Positions 45,826 to 54,352 of a stretch of DNA of 64,000 bases are shown piece by piece. Both the position numbers and the translations under genes were made by a program. Numbering within the stretch: the first letter of the stretch is position 1; every line of letters starts with the position of its first letter. The notes below the pieces were generated by a model that made no database searches, had not been told where the DNA came from, and saw only the letters and a program-made list of their open reading frames with translations. The stretch is from Pullulanibacillus pueri (lineage in GTDB: Bacteria; Bacillota; Bacilli; Bacillales; Sporolactobacillaceae): NCBI RefSeq assembly GCF_014639255.1, contig NZ_BMFV01000006.1:62001-126000 (forward strand), written 5' to 3'.

Positions 45826-46287
45826 TCATCCATCACCTCAGAACGCGCTTCCTTTATGGCTATCTTATAGTAAAACTCGTCTCATTAGCCAACATTATAT
45901 CATGTTACCGAAGGAGGTACAGGACTTCCGATGAACACTCGGTTGCCATGCTCATTCACTAAAGAACGATTAGGATAGGAATTATTCTCTTAAAAGCAGC
46001 TTCTAAGTCTAATGTTTTTGGAAAAACTTTTAGCTATTATAAAGCCATTATTTGATACAAGTTGGATATAGATTACGACTCGACAACGCGGAGACGAGCC
46101 GCGCTCACACGAAAGAAGCGAGAGACTCACAAAAGCCCGCCGCAACTCACAAATAGTGCACATATCAAGAGGGTAACTAACAAATGAGCGTTGCGCCCGC
46201 ACCAAATAAGTGGGGTTAACAAAAAAACATCAACAGAATCAAGTGGATTGGAGCGGTGATACCCACCGTCAGCATCAAAGTCAAGTA
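45826..46287. repeat. non-coding repeat block downstream of nadA
   Basis: From about 46090 to 46225 it carries units beginning ACTCACAAA, ACTAACAAA or similar, with AGAGACTCACAAAAG, AACTCACAAATAGTGCAC and AACTAACAAATGAGCGTTGCG. The last segment and the following AAACATCAACAGAATCAAG, GTGGATTGGAG are shared with 37.68-37.82 kb. 45826-46080 shows nothing recognised. Confidence 0.6.
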
Positions 46288-46335
46288 GAATAGCCACAAT
46301 CCAAACGGATGATTTGGATTATGGCTACTTTTTGC
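46288..46335. terminator. hairpin after nadA
   Basis: TAGCCACAATCCAAA, loop, TTTGGATTATGGCTA; T5 follows on the plus strand, but only a weak tract on the minus strand, where nadA ends. Confidence 0.55.
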
Positions 46336-46342
46336 GAAGATA

Positions 46343-47446
46343 TTATGCCCGTTGAAGCATGCGCTCCAAGGCAAGAAGTGCGAGGTTTGCCGTGTGCTCA
46401 TCAACTTTAATAATATTCGTCGGCTCTCCCACCACAAGCTGCTCCAACGACCAAACAAGATGTGGAAGGTCGATACGATTCATCGTTAAACAAGGACACA
46501 TCATCGGATTCAATGAAATAATTTCTTTATCCGTCATGGTCTTTTGCAAACGATTGACAAGATTCATTTCTGTGCCAACCGCCCATTTTGACCCTTTAGG
46601 AGCAGCTTCTAAAGTCTCGATAATGCTTTTCGTTGATCCTGCATGATCAGCCGCTTGTACAACCTCATAACTACACTCAGGATGAACGATGATATGATAT
46701 TCAGGATCCTTTTTTCTTAAATATTCAATATTGGCGACCGTAAACTTTTCATGTACTGAACAATGCCCTTTCCAAAGAATCACTTTTACTTTTTCAGGAT
46801 CAGCTTCGCCTTCAAATGCGTGTTTGATTGGATCCCAGACGACCATTTCTTCCAAACTAATCCCTAGTTCGACGGCTGTATTTCGCCCTAAATGTTGATC
46901 AGGTAAAAAGAGAATCCGTTCTTTCTGTGTAAAGGCCCACTGTAACATCGCTTTAGCATTGGAACTTGTAACGGTTGCCCCTCCATGTTCACCACAGAAA
47001 GCCTTAATGGCTGCTGTTGAATTCACATAAGTTAAGGGCAAAATCGTATTTCCAAAAGCCTCCTGAAAAACATCCCAAGCCCGTTCGGTTTGATGGATAT
47101 CAGCCATATCGGCCATTGAACACCCTGCACGCCTATCGGGCAGCACGACCGTTTGTTCATCTGGGGTTAAAATATCTGCCGTTTCCGCCATAAAATGAAC
47201 GCCGCAAAAGACAATAAATTTTGCCGCTTTATTTTTAGCTGCAACTTGTGCGAGTTGCAATGAATCTCCTGTTGCATCGGCGAATTGGATCACCTCATCC
47301 TTTTGATAATGATGACCGGGAATGAATAAGCGCTCGCCAAAATCAGCCTTAATTTCTCGCACCCGTTCCTCCATAACTTCCGTTGGCATCGTTCTGTACT
47401 TTTCAGGTAACCGGGATTGATGATTCAAGAGTTCTGTAACATTCAT
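46343..47446 (-). CDS. nadA: quinolinate synthase A
   Basis: 367 residues. Condenses iminoaspartate with dihydroxyacetone phosphate to quinolinate. Cluster cysteines C109 (RRAGCSMAD), C229 (KGHCSVHE) and C319 (MMCPCLTM) lie one residue from those I recall in B. subtilis NadA. Its 199-bp gap to nadC carries a repeat, so the operon may be partly uncoupled. Confidence 0.95.
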   Translation of the reverse strand: MNVTELLNHQSRLPEKYRTMPTEVMEERVREIKADFGERLFIPGHHYQKDEVIQFADATGDSLQLAQVAAKNKAAKFIVFCGVHFMAETADILTPDEQTVVLPDRRAGCSMADMADIHQTERAWDVFQEAFGNTILPLTYVNSTAAIKAFCGEHGGATVTSSNAKAMLQWAFTQKERILFLPDQHLGRNTAVELGISLEEMVVWDPIKHAFEGEADPEKVKVILWKGHCSVHEKFTVANIEYLRKKDPEYHIIVHPECSYEVVQAADHAGSTKSIIETLEAAPKGSKWAVGTEMNLVNRLQKTMTDKEIISLNPMMCPCLTMNRIDLPHLVWSLEQLVVGEPTNIIKVDEHTANLALLALERMLQRA

Positions 47447-47560
47447 TGAATTCCCTCCTCTGGCTTCGCGTTTTTAAATAGACAAACGTCCACTCTGATA
47501 AAACCTTGATCCTTAATTAGTAGGAGATAGGTTGGATTAAGATAAACTTCTATCAATCTT

Positions 47561-47620
47561 TATTCATTAAGACACGTTTTTCTATCGAGCTCTTTATGGC
47601 CTCGATAGCTTACACTTTCA
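47561..47620 (-). repeat. second short repeat family, copy 2, between nadC and nadA
   Basis: Contains a perfect CTATCGAG..CTCGATAG inverted repeat and matches 41971-42030 over 60 bp. The sequence aligns as read on the plus strand; its orientation relative to the operon is not meaningful. Confidence 0.6.
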
Positions 47621-47645
47621 TATGACTGAAAAAATGAACAGTTCT

Positions 47646-48473
47646 TTATAAGTTAAGACTAATATCTAGCGCCTGAGCAGAATGCGTCAAAAATCCAAGT
47701 GAAATATAATCAACACCCGTTTTTCCGTATTCAGGTAGGCGCTCCAATGTAATCTCACCAGAAGCCTCTGTGGTAATATGAGATGGAACAAGTGGGACAT
47801 AATCCCTGATCTCATCTGGTGTTCGGTTATCAAACATGATTATATCCGCACCTGCTTCAACAGCTTCCTTCACTTGTTCTGCACTTTCTGTCTCTACTTC
47901 AATCTTTACCATATGGCCAAGAGTGGTCTTCAGTCGATTCACTGCTGCTGTTATGCTCCCCATCTTTGCGATATGGTTATCTTTAATCATAATACCGTCA
48001 TATAGCCCCATCCGATGATTATATCCACCACCACATGTCACCGCATATTTTTCAAGCATCCGCAATCCTGGCGTTGTTTTCCTTGTATCACATAAGCGCG
48101 TGTGCTGACTGTCGAGCAAGCGAACCGCTTGTGCCGTCAATGTTGCAATGCCACTCATTCTTTGCAGAAGATTAAGGATAACCCTTTCCCCCGTCAAGAT
48201 AGGTTGAACAGGGCCTTCAACGGTTGCAATGTCTGTTCCTTTTTTCACTTGATCACCATCATTAACAAGGAAGTGAACGTTAATGGTCGGATCAAGCAGG
48301 TGATAGGCCTCTGTAATGACATCAAGTCCGGATAGGACTCCCTCTGCTTTGGCAGTAAATATTCCCTCGCCTTTTTCATTTTTATCGAAAAGTAACTGGC
48401 TTGTTAGATCACCCTCACCAATATCTTCAAGAAAAAATGTTTGTAACTGCTCTTTTAGTTTGAGTCTGTTCAT
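47646..48473 (-). CDS. nadC: nicotinate-nucleotide diphosphorylase (quinolinate PRTase)
   Basis: 275 residues. Converts quinolinate and PRPP to nicotinate mononucleotide. Motifs CDTRKTTPGLRMLEKYAV, GGGYNHRMGLYDGIMIKDNH and VETESAEQ, with IMFDNRTPDE near the end, are typical. ATG 48473 is chosen (GGGAGAG upstream), giving a 47-nt overlap with nadB. Confidence 0.94.
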   Translation of the reverse strand: MNRLKLKEQLQTFFLEDIGEGDLTSQLLFDKNEKGEGIFTAKAEGVLSGLDVITEAYHLLDPTINVHFLVNDGDQVKKGTDIATVEGPVQPILTGERVILNLLQRMSGIATLTAQAVRLLDSQHTRLCDTRKTTPGLRMLEKYAVTCGGGYNHRMGLYDGIMIKDNHIAKMGSITAAVNRLKTTLGHMVKIEVETESAEQVKEAVEAGADIIMFDNRTPDEIRDYVPLVPSHITTEASGEITLERLPEYGKTGVDYISLGFLTHSAQALDISLNL

Positions 48474-50004
48474 ACCCTTTTCTCTCCCGATAAATTCTTT
48501 TATCTTTCCACTGTCTAAGCGCCTGAGGATAATCACGCCGGAGATGTCCCCCACGACTCTCCGTCCGCATCAAAGCCGAAGTGGCAATCAACCAACTGAC
48601 CGTCAACATATTAAGGCGTTCATAATCCTCTCTATCCATATCCATCATTGAAGGAATAGAATCCGGCCGGCAATACCGCTCAAGCCAATCAACCATCTGC
48701 CGAAGATCCTCTTCACCCCTAACCAATCCCACCTTGCTCATCATTTTCCTTTGGAGCATGTGTCGCTTAGGTAAAACTTGTAAAGGTGAGCTTAGCTGAA
48801 TCGTGAGTGAGGGGGGGATTTTCGACGGTTGTTCTGAGATTGATCGAATATAAGCCGCCACCCTCTCCCCAAAAGATGCTGCTTCTAACAATGAATTGCT
48901 GGCCAAACGATTGGCCCCATGCACGCCCGTACATGCGGTCTCACCGATGGCATAAAGACCCGGAACCGAGGTCCGACCTACTGCATCTGTAGCGATACCA
49001 CCCATAATAAAATGGGCTCCTGGCGTCACGGGTAATAAGCCTTGATCAATCATTATCCCCGCCTCTTCACATTGCGCTGTGATGGTGGGAAAACGCTGTC
49101 TAAAATTAGAAATACTTGAGATATCTAAAAATACCTTTTCCCCAGTGCTTATATGATCATAAACGACTTTAGACACAACATTTCTTGGGGCCAAATCCTC
49201 AAGCTCATGCCGCCCAGCCATGATAGGTCGGCCTTTTGAATCAACGAGTATAGCGCCCTCTCCTCTCACAGCCTCTGAAATCAGCCCAAAACATCGCTCA
49301 TGGTGATAAAGCATTGTAGGATGAAATTGAACAAATTCCATATCCACGAGACGTGCGCCTGCTCGATAAGCCATTGCAAGGCCATCCCCAGTCGCTTCTT
49401 GAGGATTAGAGGTCCTCTCATACAACGCTCCAATTCCCCCTGTTGCTAGAATGATATGTGTCGCGTAATAACAGATTTTCTTCCTGGTCGATGACTGAGC
49501 TAAAACACCCACACAACGCCCCTCATTGATTATGAGATCGATAGCCTGAACATGTTCCTCTATACAAACATGGTCCTCAAGATGTCTTTTAAGCGTTTCA
49601 ACAATGGCTTTCCCGGTTGCATCGCCACACGCATGCAAAATCCTCCGCCTGTGGTGTCCCCCTTCTTGAGCTAGTGCATATTCTCCATGAGCATTGCGGT
49701 CAAAAGGAACACCCATATCTATCAAACGTTGTATTGTCTTTGGGGCATTTTTTAGAAAAGCTTCTGTCACGTCCCTATTATTAAAATAGCAGCCAGCGCT
49801 AACCGTGTCCTCGACGTGTTGGTCCCATGTATCCTCACTATCTATTGCACCCGCTATCCCCCCTTGTGCGAAATAAGAATTGCTGCGTTTCCAAGAGGAT
49901 TTGGACAGGATTGTCACGCTTTTATTTTGGGTTAAGCATTCTGCAGCCATTAAACCCGCTAATCCACTACCAATAATCAAGACATCTTGAACTTTCACGT
50001 CCAT
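48427..50004 (-). CDS. nadB: L-aspartate oxidase
   Basis: 525 residues. FAD-dependent oxidation of L-aspartate to iminoaspartate. FAD dinucleotide fold VLIIGSGLAGLMAAE at about 8; FAQGGIAGA; HEGRRILHACGDATGKAIV-like stretch; catalytic-site QFHPT near 235 and GVHGANRLASNSLLEA. ATG 50004 is chosen, after AGAGGTG. First gene of nadB-nadC-nadA, divergent from nadS. Confidence 0.94.
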   Translation of the reverse strand: MDVKVQDVLIIGSGLAGLMAAECLTQNKSVTILSKSSWKRSNSYFAQGGIAGAIDSEDTWDQHVEDTVSAGCYFNNRDVTEAFLKNAPKTIQRLIDMGVPFDRNAHGEYALAQEGGHHRRRILHACGDATGKAIVETLKRHLEDHVCIEEHVQAIDLIINEGRCVGVLAQSSTRKKICYYATHIILATGGIGALYERTSNPQEATGDGLAMAYRAGARLVDMEFVQFHPTMLYHHERCFGLISEAVRGEGAILVDSKGRPIMAGRHELEDLAPRNVVSKVVYDHISTGEKVFLDISSISNFRQRFPTITAQCEEAGIMIDQGLLPVTPGAHFIMGGIATDAVGRTSVPGLYAIGETACTGVHGANRLASNSLLEAASFGERVAAYIRSISEQPSKIPPSLTIQLSSPLQVLPKRHMLQRKMMSKVGLVRGEEDLRQMVDWLERYCRPDSIPSMMDMDREDYERLNMLTVSWLIATSALMRTESRGGHLRRDYPQALRQWKDKRIYRERKGYEQTQTKRAVTNIFS

Positions 50005-50020
50005 GTGTAAAACACCTCTA

Positions 50021-50061
50021 TTTACATGTGTCTTGACATATATATTTACATACATTTAAAT
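50021..50061. promoter_or_regulatory. nadB-nadS divergent control region with NadR-like dyad
   Basis: TGTCTTGACA (50029-50038) is a short dyad (TGTC/GACA) within ACATGTGTCTTGACATAT. On the plus strand TTGACA (50033-50038), 17 bp, TTAAAT (50056-50061) gives a good nadS promoter. The dyad overlaps its -35, so a repressor such as NadR (YrxA/NiaR) could block it. I have not verified the NadR consensus. Confidence 0.6.
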
Positions 50062-50098
50062 GGATGACAAGAGATTAATTTGGAAGACGGTGATTTTC

Positions 50099-51244
50099 AT
50101 GATGTATCTTGACTACGCAGCAACCACTCCAATGTCTGAACAAGCATTAGAAGCTTATATCAAAGCCTCGAGAAATTTTTATGGGAATACAATGAGTCCG
50201 CATGATTTTGGTACGGAGGCACACCAGCTATTAGAAGCGACACGCCTTGAACTTGCACGCTGTTTAAACGCTCATTCTAGCGGTATTTATTTCACAAGTG
50301 GCGGTTCAGAAAGTAGCTTGCTCGCAATTACTTCTTTAGCCAGAGCCCATCACTACAAAGGGAAACATTTAATTACCACCAAAATAGAGCATCCCTCTAT
50401 TGATAGCGCGATCCAATTGCTAGAATCAGAAGGTTTTACCTGTACTTATCTTCCTGTTAATAAAGACGGAAGGATTGATTTAGGAGATTTGCAAAATGCT
50501 ATACGCGAGGACACCATCTTAGTCTCTATCGGTCACGTGAATAACGAAATCGGCGTGATCCAACCTATAGAGGAGATAGGACAGCTTCTCGCCGAACACC
50601 ACATTCTTTTTCATACGGATGCCGTCCAGTCTTTCGGAAAGCGCCCTATCGATGTGAAAAAGGCAAAAATCACGAGCTTATCCATCTCCAGTCATAAAAT
50701 CTATGGCCCAAAGGGTGTCGGCGCTTGTTATATTGATCCTTCTATTCACTGGCAACCGTTTCTTTCTCACGTTAGTCATGAACATGGCTTTCGCCAAGGG
50801 ACAATCAATACACCTGGCATTGCTGCTTTCATTACTGCAGCAATGGACATCGTGAAATATATGGATATTGAATATAAAAGAATGGAAGAATTAAAACATT
50901 CATTTGTTCGTGAAGTGAGACGAAGGGCACTGCCTGTGGTTATTGAAGGGTGTGACACTGGAGAATCACCTCACCATTTACCCTCTATTCTTCCCCTGAG
51001 AGTTCTAGGATTAGAGGGACAACTGGTCATGTTGGAATGTAATCGGCGAGGATTAGCCCTTTCAACTGGTGCGGCGTGTAAAGCAGGGCAATCACTACCT
51101 TCAAAAACAATGAGAGCGCTTGGAAGAAGCGAAAATGAAGCGTTAGAATTTATCAGAATTTCCTTAGGAGTTAAGACCACATCAAGTGAAGTCTTCAAGG
51201 CTGTCGACATATTGGAGTCAATCATACTCGCCCACTCCCATTAA
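50099..51244 (+). CDS. nadS: NadS/NifS-type cysteine desulfurase
   Basis: 381 residues. Supplies sulfur for the NadA iron-sulfur cluster. PLP lysine K200 (SISSHKIYGPKGVG), LDYAATTP at the start and active-site loop STGAACKAGQ. It resembles B. subtilis NifS, which is divergent from nadBCA. ATG 50099 or 50102 (RBS GGTGA); upstream codons do not fit the family. NadR (yrxA), next to nifS in B. subtilis, is not present here. Confidence 0.92.
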   Translation: MMYLDYAATTPMSEQALEAYIKASRNFYGNTMSPHDFGTEAHQLLEATRLELARCLNAHSSGIYFTSGGSESSLLAITSLARAHHYKGKHLITTKIEHPSIDSAIQLLESEGFTCTYLPVNKDGRIDLGDLQNAIREDTILVSIGHVNNEIGVIQPIEEIGQLLAEHHILFHTDAVQSFGKRPIDVKKAKITSLSISSHKIYGPKGVGACYIDPSIHWQPFLSHVSHEHGFRQGTINTPGIAAFITAAMDIVKYMDIEYKRMEELKHSFVREVRRRALPVVIEGCDTGESPHHLPSILPLRVLGLEGQLVMLECNRRGLALSTGAACKAGQSLPSKTMRALGRSENEALEFIRISLGVKTTSSEVFKAVDILESIILAHSH

Positions 51245-51453
51245 AAACAGCAAACGCACTTTGAAAGATTTGCCCCTTGTTCCGCGTCATCCCAAGAAGA
51301 TAAAAGGCTATAAAGCCGAAGGAATGTACCCGATATCGCACTTCAAAAATCCAGATGCCGCAAGCCATTGTATTTATGCTAAAATTTTTATAGTCTATGA
51401 CATCTGTTTGTGTCATTTAGTGAAGATTAAGCATTCGATAAGGGAGCTTTGTC

Positions 51454-51780
51454 ATGTTCTATGCTATTGCTTTATTCATCTTTGCTGGATTTGCCGAGAT
51501 CGGCGGTGGCTACTTAGTGTGGTTGTGGTTAAGAGAGTCGAGACCCCTTTGGTTTGGGGTGATTGGGGCTTTAATTCTCATCGGTTACGGCATTATTCCA
51601 ACCTTACAAAAATTCCCCTCCTTTGGCAGAGTGTATGCCGCTTACGGTGGTGTCTTTATTATTCTTGCTGTTTTATGGGGCTGGGCTATCGATAAAAAAA
51701 CGCCTGATCTCTATGATTGGATCGGTGCGTTAATTTGTTTACTCGGTGTATCCATTATCCTTTGGGCACCCCGGCATTAG
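51454..51780 (+). CDS. YnfA-family membrane protein (UPF0060)
   Basis: 108 residues, four membrane segments (AGFAEIGGGYLVWLWLRE first, WGWAIDKKTPDLYDWIGA in the third loop). YnfA proteins resemble SMR efflux pumps; transport of drugs has been proposed for some. RBS AAGGGAG, ATG 51454. The 209-bp gap after nadS shows nothing recognised. Confidence 0.93.
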   Translation: MFYAIALFIFAGFAEIGGGYLVWLWLRESRPLWFGVIGALILIGYGIIPTLQKFPSFGRVYAAYGGVFIILAVLWGWAIDKKTPDLYDWIGALICLLGVSIILWAPRH

Positions 51781-51812
51781 GAAAACCATAGCTTTTCTTC
51801 TCCTTCTAAAAC

Positions 51813-51857
51813 CCAAAAGGTGCTCCAAAAGTTAAACTTTTGAAACACCCTTTGGTG
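51813..51857 (-). terminator. terminator shared by ynfA-like gene and aldo-keto reductase
   Basis: GGTGTTTCAAAAGTT, loop, AACTTTTGGAGCACC then TTTTGGG on the minus strand; imperfect stem. Confidence 0.7.
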
Positions 51858-51878
51858 AACGTTATCATGTGTGAGGCA

Positions 51879-52796
51879 TTACGGTAGTTTATTTCCAGCA
51901 GCTCTATAAATTTCGTACCATTCTTCACGGGTAAGATGAACGTCTGAAGCTTTACAAATATCTTTGACACGTTGAACATTTGTTGTTCCAAGGATCGGTT
52001 GAATGCGGGCAGGATGACGAAGAATCCAAGCAATAGCAATTGCTGTATTGGCAACCCCATATTTTTCAGATAGTTCATCAATCTTAGCATTGAGCTCTGG
52101 GAACTTATCATTATCTAAAAAGACCCCTTCAAAGAACCCATACTGGAAAGGTGACCAAGCTTGAATCGTGATGTCATTAAGCCGGCAATAATCGAGTATA
52201 CTCCCGTCTCTATTTACAGAAGGTTCAATTTCCATATTAACATTAAGTCCAGCGTCGATCATCGTTGTATTGGTAATACTCAATTGAAGTTGATTAATCA
52301 TAAGATCTTGTTTGACATATTTTCTAAGCAATTCTATCTGCATAGGGTTTTGGTTACTGACCCCAAAATATTTAACCTTACCGCTTTCCTGTAAAAGAGT
52401 GAAAGCCTCTGCCACTTCTTCAGGTTCAACAAGAGCGTCCGGTCGATGCAATAAAAGTACATCTATGTAATCCGTTTTTAGACGCTTCAAGCTACCGTCA
52501 ACAGCCTCTAAAATATGATCCTTAGAAAAGTCAAAAAAGCCTTGTCTAATCCCACATTTTGTTTGTAAAATAAACTTTTCACGGATGCTCGGACTCATAT
52601 CCACTGCCTCTGCAAAAACTTCCTCAGACCTCCCACCTCCGTAGATATCCGCATGATCAAAGAAGTTGATCCCCTCTTCTAATGCTGTATGAATAAGTGT
52701 AGACGCTTCCTTTTTTGACATATCAGAAATCCTCATACACCCCAATGAAATCTCTGAAGCGTTAATGGCACCCTGACCAATCTTTATATTTTTCAT
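51879..52796 (-). CDS. aldo-keto reductase (YdhF-like)
   Basis: 305 residues, a TIM barrel. The catalytic Asp/Tyr pair lies in FFDHADIYGGG, the Lys in LQTKCG, the His in LLLHRPD; the coenzyme end has QPILGTTNVQRV. NADPH-dependent reductase of carbonyls, physiological substrate unknown. ATG 52796 is chosen, five bases after GAGGGG. Confidence 0.9.
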   Translation of the reverse strand: MKNIKIGQGAINASEISLGCMRISDMSKKEASTLIHTALEEGINFFDHADIYGGGRSEEVFAEAVDMSPSIREKFILQTKCGIRQGFFDFSKDHILEAVDGSLKRLKTDYIDVLLLHRPDALVEPEEVAEAFTLLQESGKVKYFGVSNQNPMQIELLRKYVKQDLMINQLQLSITNTTMIDAGLNVNMEIEPSVNRDGSILDYCRLNDITIQAWSPFQYGFFEGVFLDNDKFPELNAKIDELSEKYGVANTAIAIAWILRHPARIQPILGTTNVQRVKDICKASDVHLTREEWYEIYRAAGNKLP

Positions 52797-52899
52797 CAAT
52801 ACCCCTCTTTTCCGTTTAATAGATATACATTCTATAAATCTATATTACCACGTGTGCTGCAAACAAAGAAAAGGTTTACATCCGAAAAACAAAAAAATA

Positions 52900-53032
52900 A
52901 TAGAAAACTTCCCTTGCACTTCACCCCTTCACTAAGCACAGCCTGATGTTCAAGGTTTTGTACTCATACACTAAGGTTGTCCCAATCCTTTAAATAGTGA
53001 TTGACCAAAGTTGCACTTATAAGGTCGTCCAC
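52900..53032 (+). repeat. dispersed element, copy 6 (near full length)
   Basis: TAGAAAACTTCCCTTGCAC, CTTCACTAAGCACAGCCTG, ATGTTCAAGG, ACTAAGGTTGTCCCAATCC, then AAGTTGCACTTATAAGGTC at 53008. The right end after GTCGTCCAC is lost. It abuts the mhqO terminator. Confidence 0.8.
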
Positions 53033-53052
53033 TCAGGAATTCTAATGGTATT

Positions 53053-53101
53053 AAAAAAGTGCCCAGGCCTCCCTTTTTTGGAGGAACATCCGAGCACCTA
53101 G
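53053..53101 (-). terminator. terminator of mhqO
   Basis: GTGCTCGG..CCTCC, loop, GGGAGG.CCTGGGCAC followed by T6 on the minus strand. Confidence 0.85.
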
Positions 53102-53118
53102 GCATAATGCTATTTTTT

Positions 53119-54096
53119 CTATTCCTTTACAAAATCAATCGTACTTCTTACCGTATCAATAGGTCGAACTAAGCTTTCAATTTCTTCTCGCTTTGGCTCC
53201 AAGAATGGCGGTAAAGATAATTTTTCTCCAAGGGTTTCATAAGGCTCATCACCCATAAATCCAGGCCCGTCTGTCGCGAATTCAAATAGGATATATGGCG
53301 CCACTCTGACATATAATGATTCAAAGAAATGACGATCCACATAGCCCGAGGTTTGGAAACCAAAACTTGGCATCCTCTCAATCCACTCATTTAAGGCTGC
53401 TCGATCTTCCACACGGAAAGCGGTATGATGAACAGTCCCGTAGCCTTGTTGGGCCTGTGGAAGGACGACATTATGTTCAACAATGACCTGAGCACCATTC
53501 CCGCCCTCACCAACTTCAAATAAATGGAATGAACCTTCTTTAGCCATTTCCTTAAATAATAAAACTTTCTCCATCATTTCTTTAAAATAATCAAACTGAG
53601 ATATACGCACGAAAATTGGACCTAAACCTGTAATAGCATAGTCTAATGGGATGGGGCCTTTCTGCCACGGGGTTCCTGCCACCACACCCTCATTTAACTC
53701 ATCCGAAATAAGCTGATACTGTTGATCATCAAAATCGACAAAAGAAAGGGTCTTTTTTCCAAACTGTTCTTTAATCCCTGTATGCTTAACCTCTAGTCGA
53801 TCAAAGCGTTTGACCCAATACTCTAAGGCAGCATCGCTTGGCACACGAAAAGATGTTTTCGCTATTTCATTGGTTCCGTGTACCCCTTTAGGGATACCTG
53901 GAAAGTCGAAGAAAGTCATATCCGTCCCAGGACTTCCTGTATCATCAGCAAAAAATAAATGATAGGTTTGGATATCGTCTTGGTTAACCGTTTTCTTGAC
54001 TAAGCGCATCCCTAATACAAAAGTGAAAAATTCATAATTCTTTTCAGCACTGCTCGTAATCGCTGTAACATGGTGTATCCCTTTCAACTCGTTCAT
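53119..54096 (-). CDS. mhqO: ring-cleaving dioxygenase / glyoxalase-fold protein (MhqO-like)
   Basis: 325 residues, two VOC modules (about 1-150 and 155-310). The N-terminus MNELKGIHHVTAITSSAEKN is nearly identical to what I recall of B. subtilis MhqO (YkcA), a putative thiol-dependent hydroquinone dioxygenase. It should help detoxify quinones and catechols. ATG 54096, after GGGAGG. An MhqR-type box lies about 93 bp upstream. Confidence 0.9.
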   Translation of the reverse strand: MNELKGIHHVTAITSSAEKNYEFFTFVLGMRLVKKTVNQDDIQTYHLFFADDTGSPGTDMTFFDFPGIPKGVHGTNEIAKTSFRVPSDAALEYWVKRFDRLEVKHTGIKEQFGKKTLSFVDFDDQQYQLISDELNEGVVAGTPWQKGPIPLDYAITGLGPIFVRISQFDYFKEMMEKVLLFKEMAKEGSFHLFEVGEGGNGAQVIVEHNVVLPQAQQGYGTVHHTAFRVEDRAALNEWIERMPSFGFQTSGYVDRHFFESLYVRVAPYILFEFATDGPGFMGDEPYETLGEKLSLPPFLEPKREEIESLVRPIDTVRSTIDFVKE

Positions 54097-54188
54097 TTGA
54101 ACGCCTCCCATTAACATACAATCTATTGATCATTATTGGTTATAATAAGTTTTGTAACCCATTCCCAGCTATATATTCTTAATTAAAT

Positions 54189-54206
54189 TATCTTTAATTC
54201 GAGATA
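54189..54206 (-). promoter_or_regulatory. MhqR-type operator upstream of mhqO
   Basis: TATCTTTAATTCGAGATA, an imperfect 18-bp palindrome close to the MhqR consensus TATCTcGAaTTCgAGATA. MhqR is the MarR-type repressor of quinone-response genes in B. subtilis. MhqR itself is not in the window. Confidence 0.75.
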
Positions 54207-54352
54207 AATATATCACCTCATGCTCCCACTGTCAAATCCATTCTTTAATGGACCCTATTTATGCAGAGCATGAACCCAGATATAATGGATTACACCTGGG
54301 TTCTCTCTATTAACTTCATTTTAAGATCTCAAGACGGAATTCCGCCAGTGAG

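Noticed and set aside
46090..46225. CRISPR array
   Set aside because: Units are degenerate, vary in spacing and have no constant repeat or unique spacers; no cas genes are nearby.
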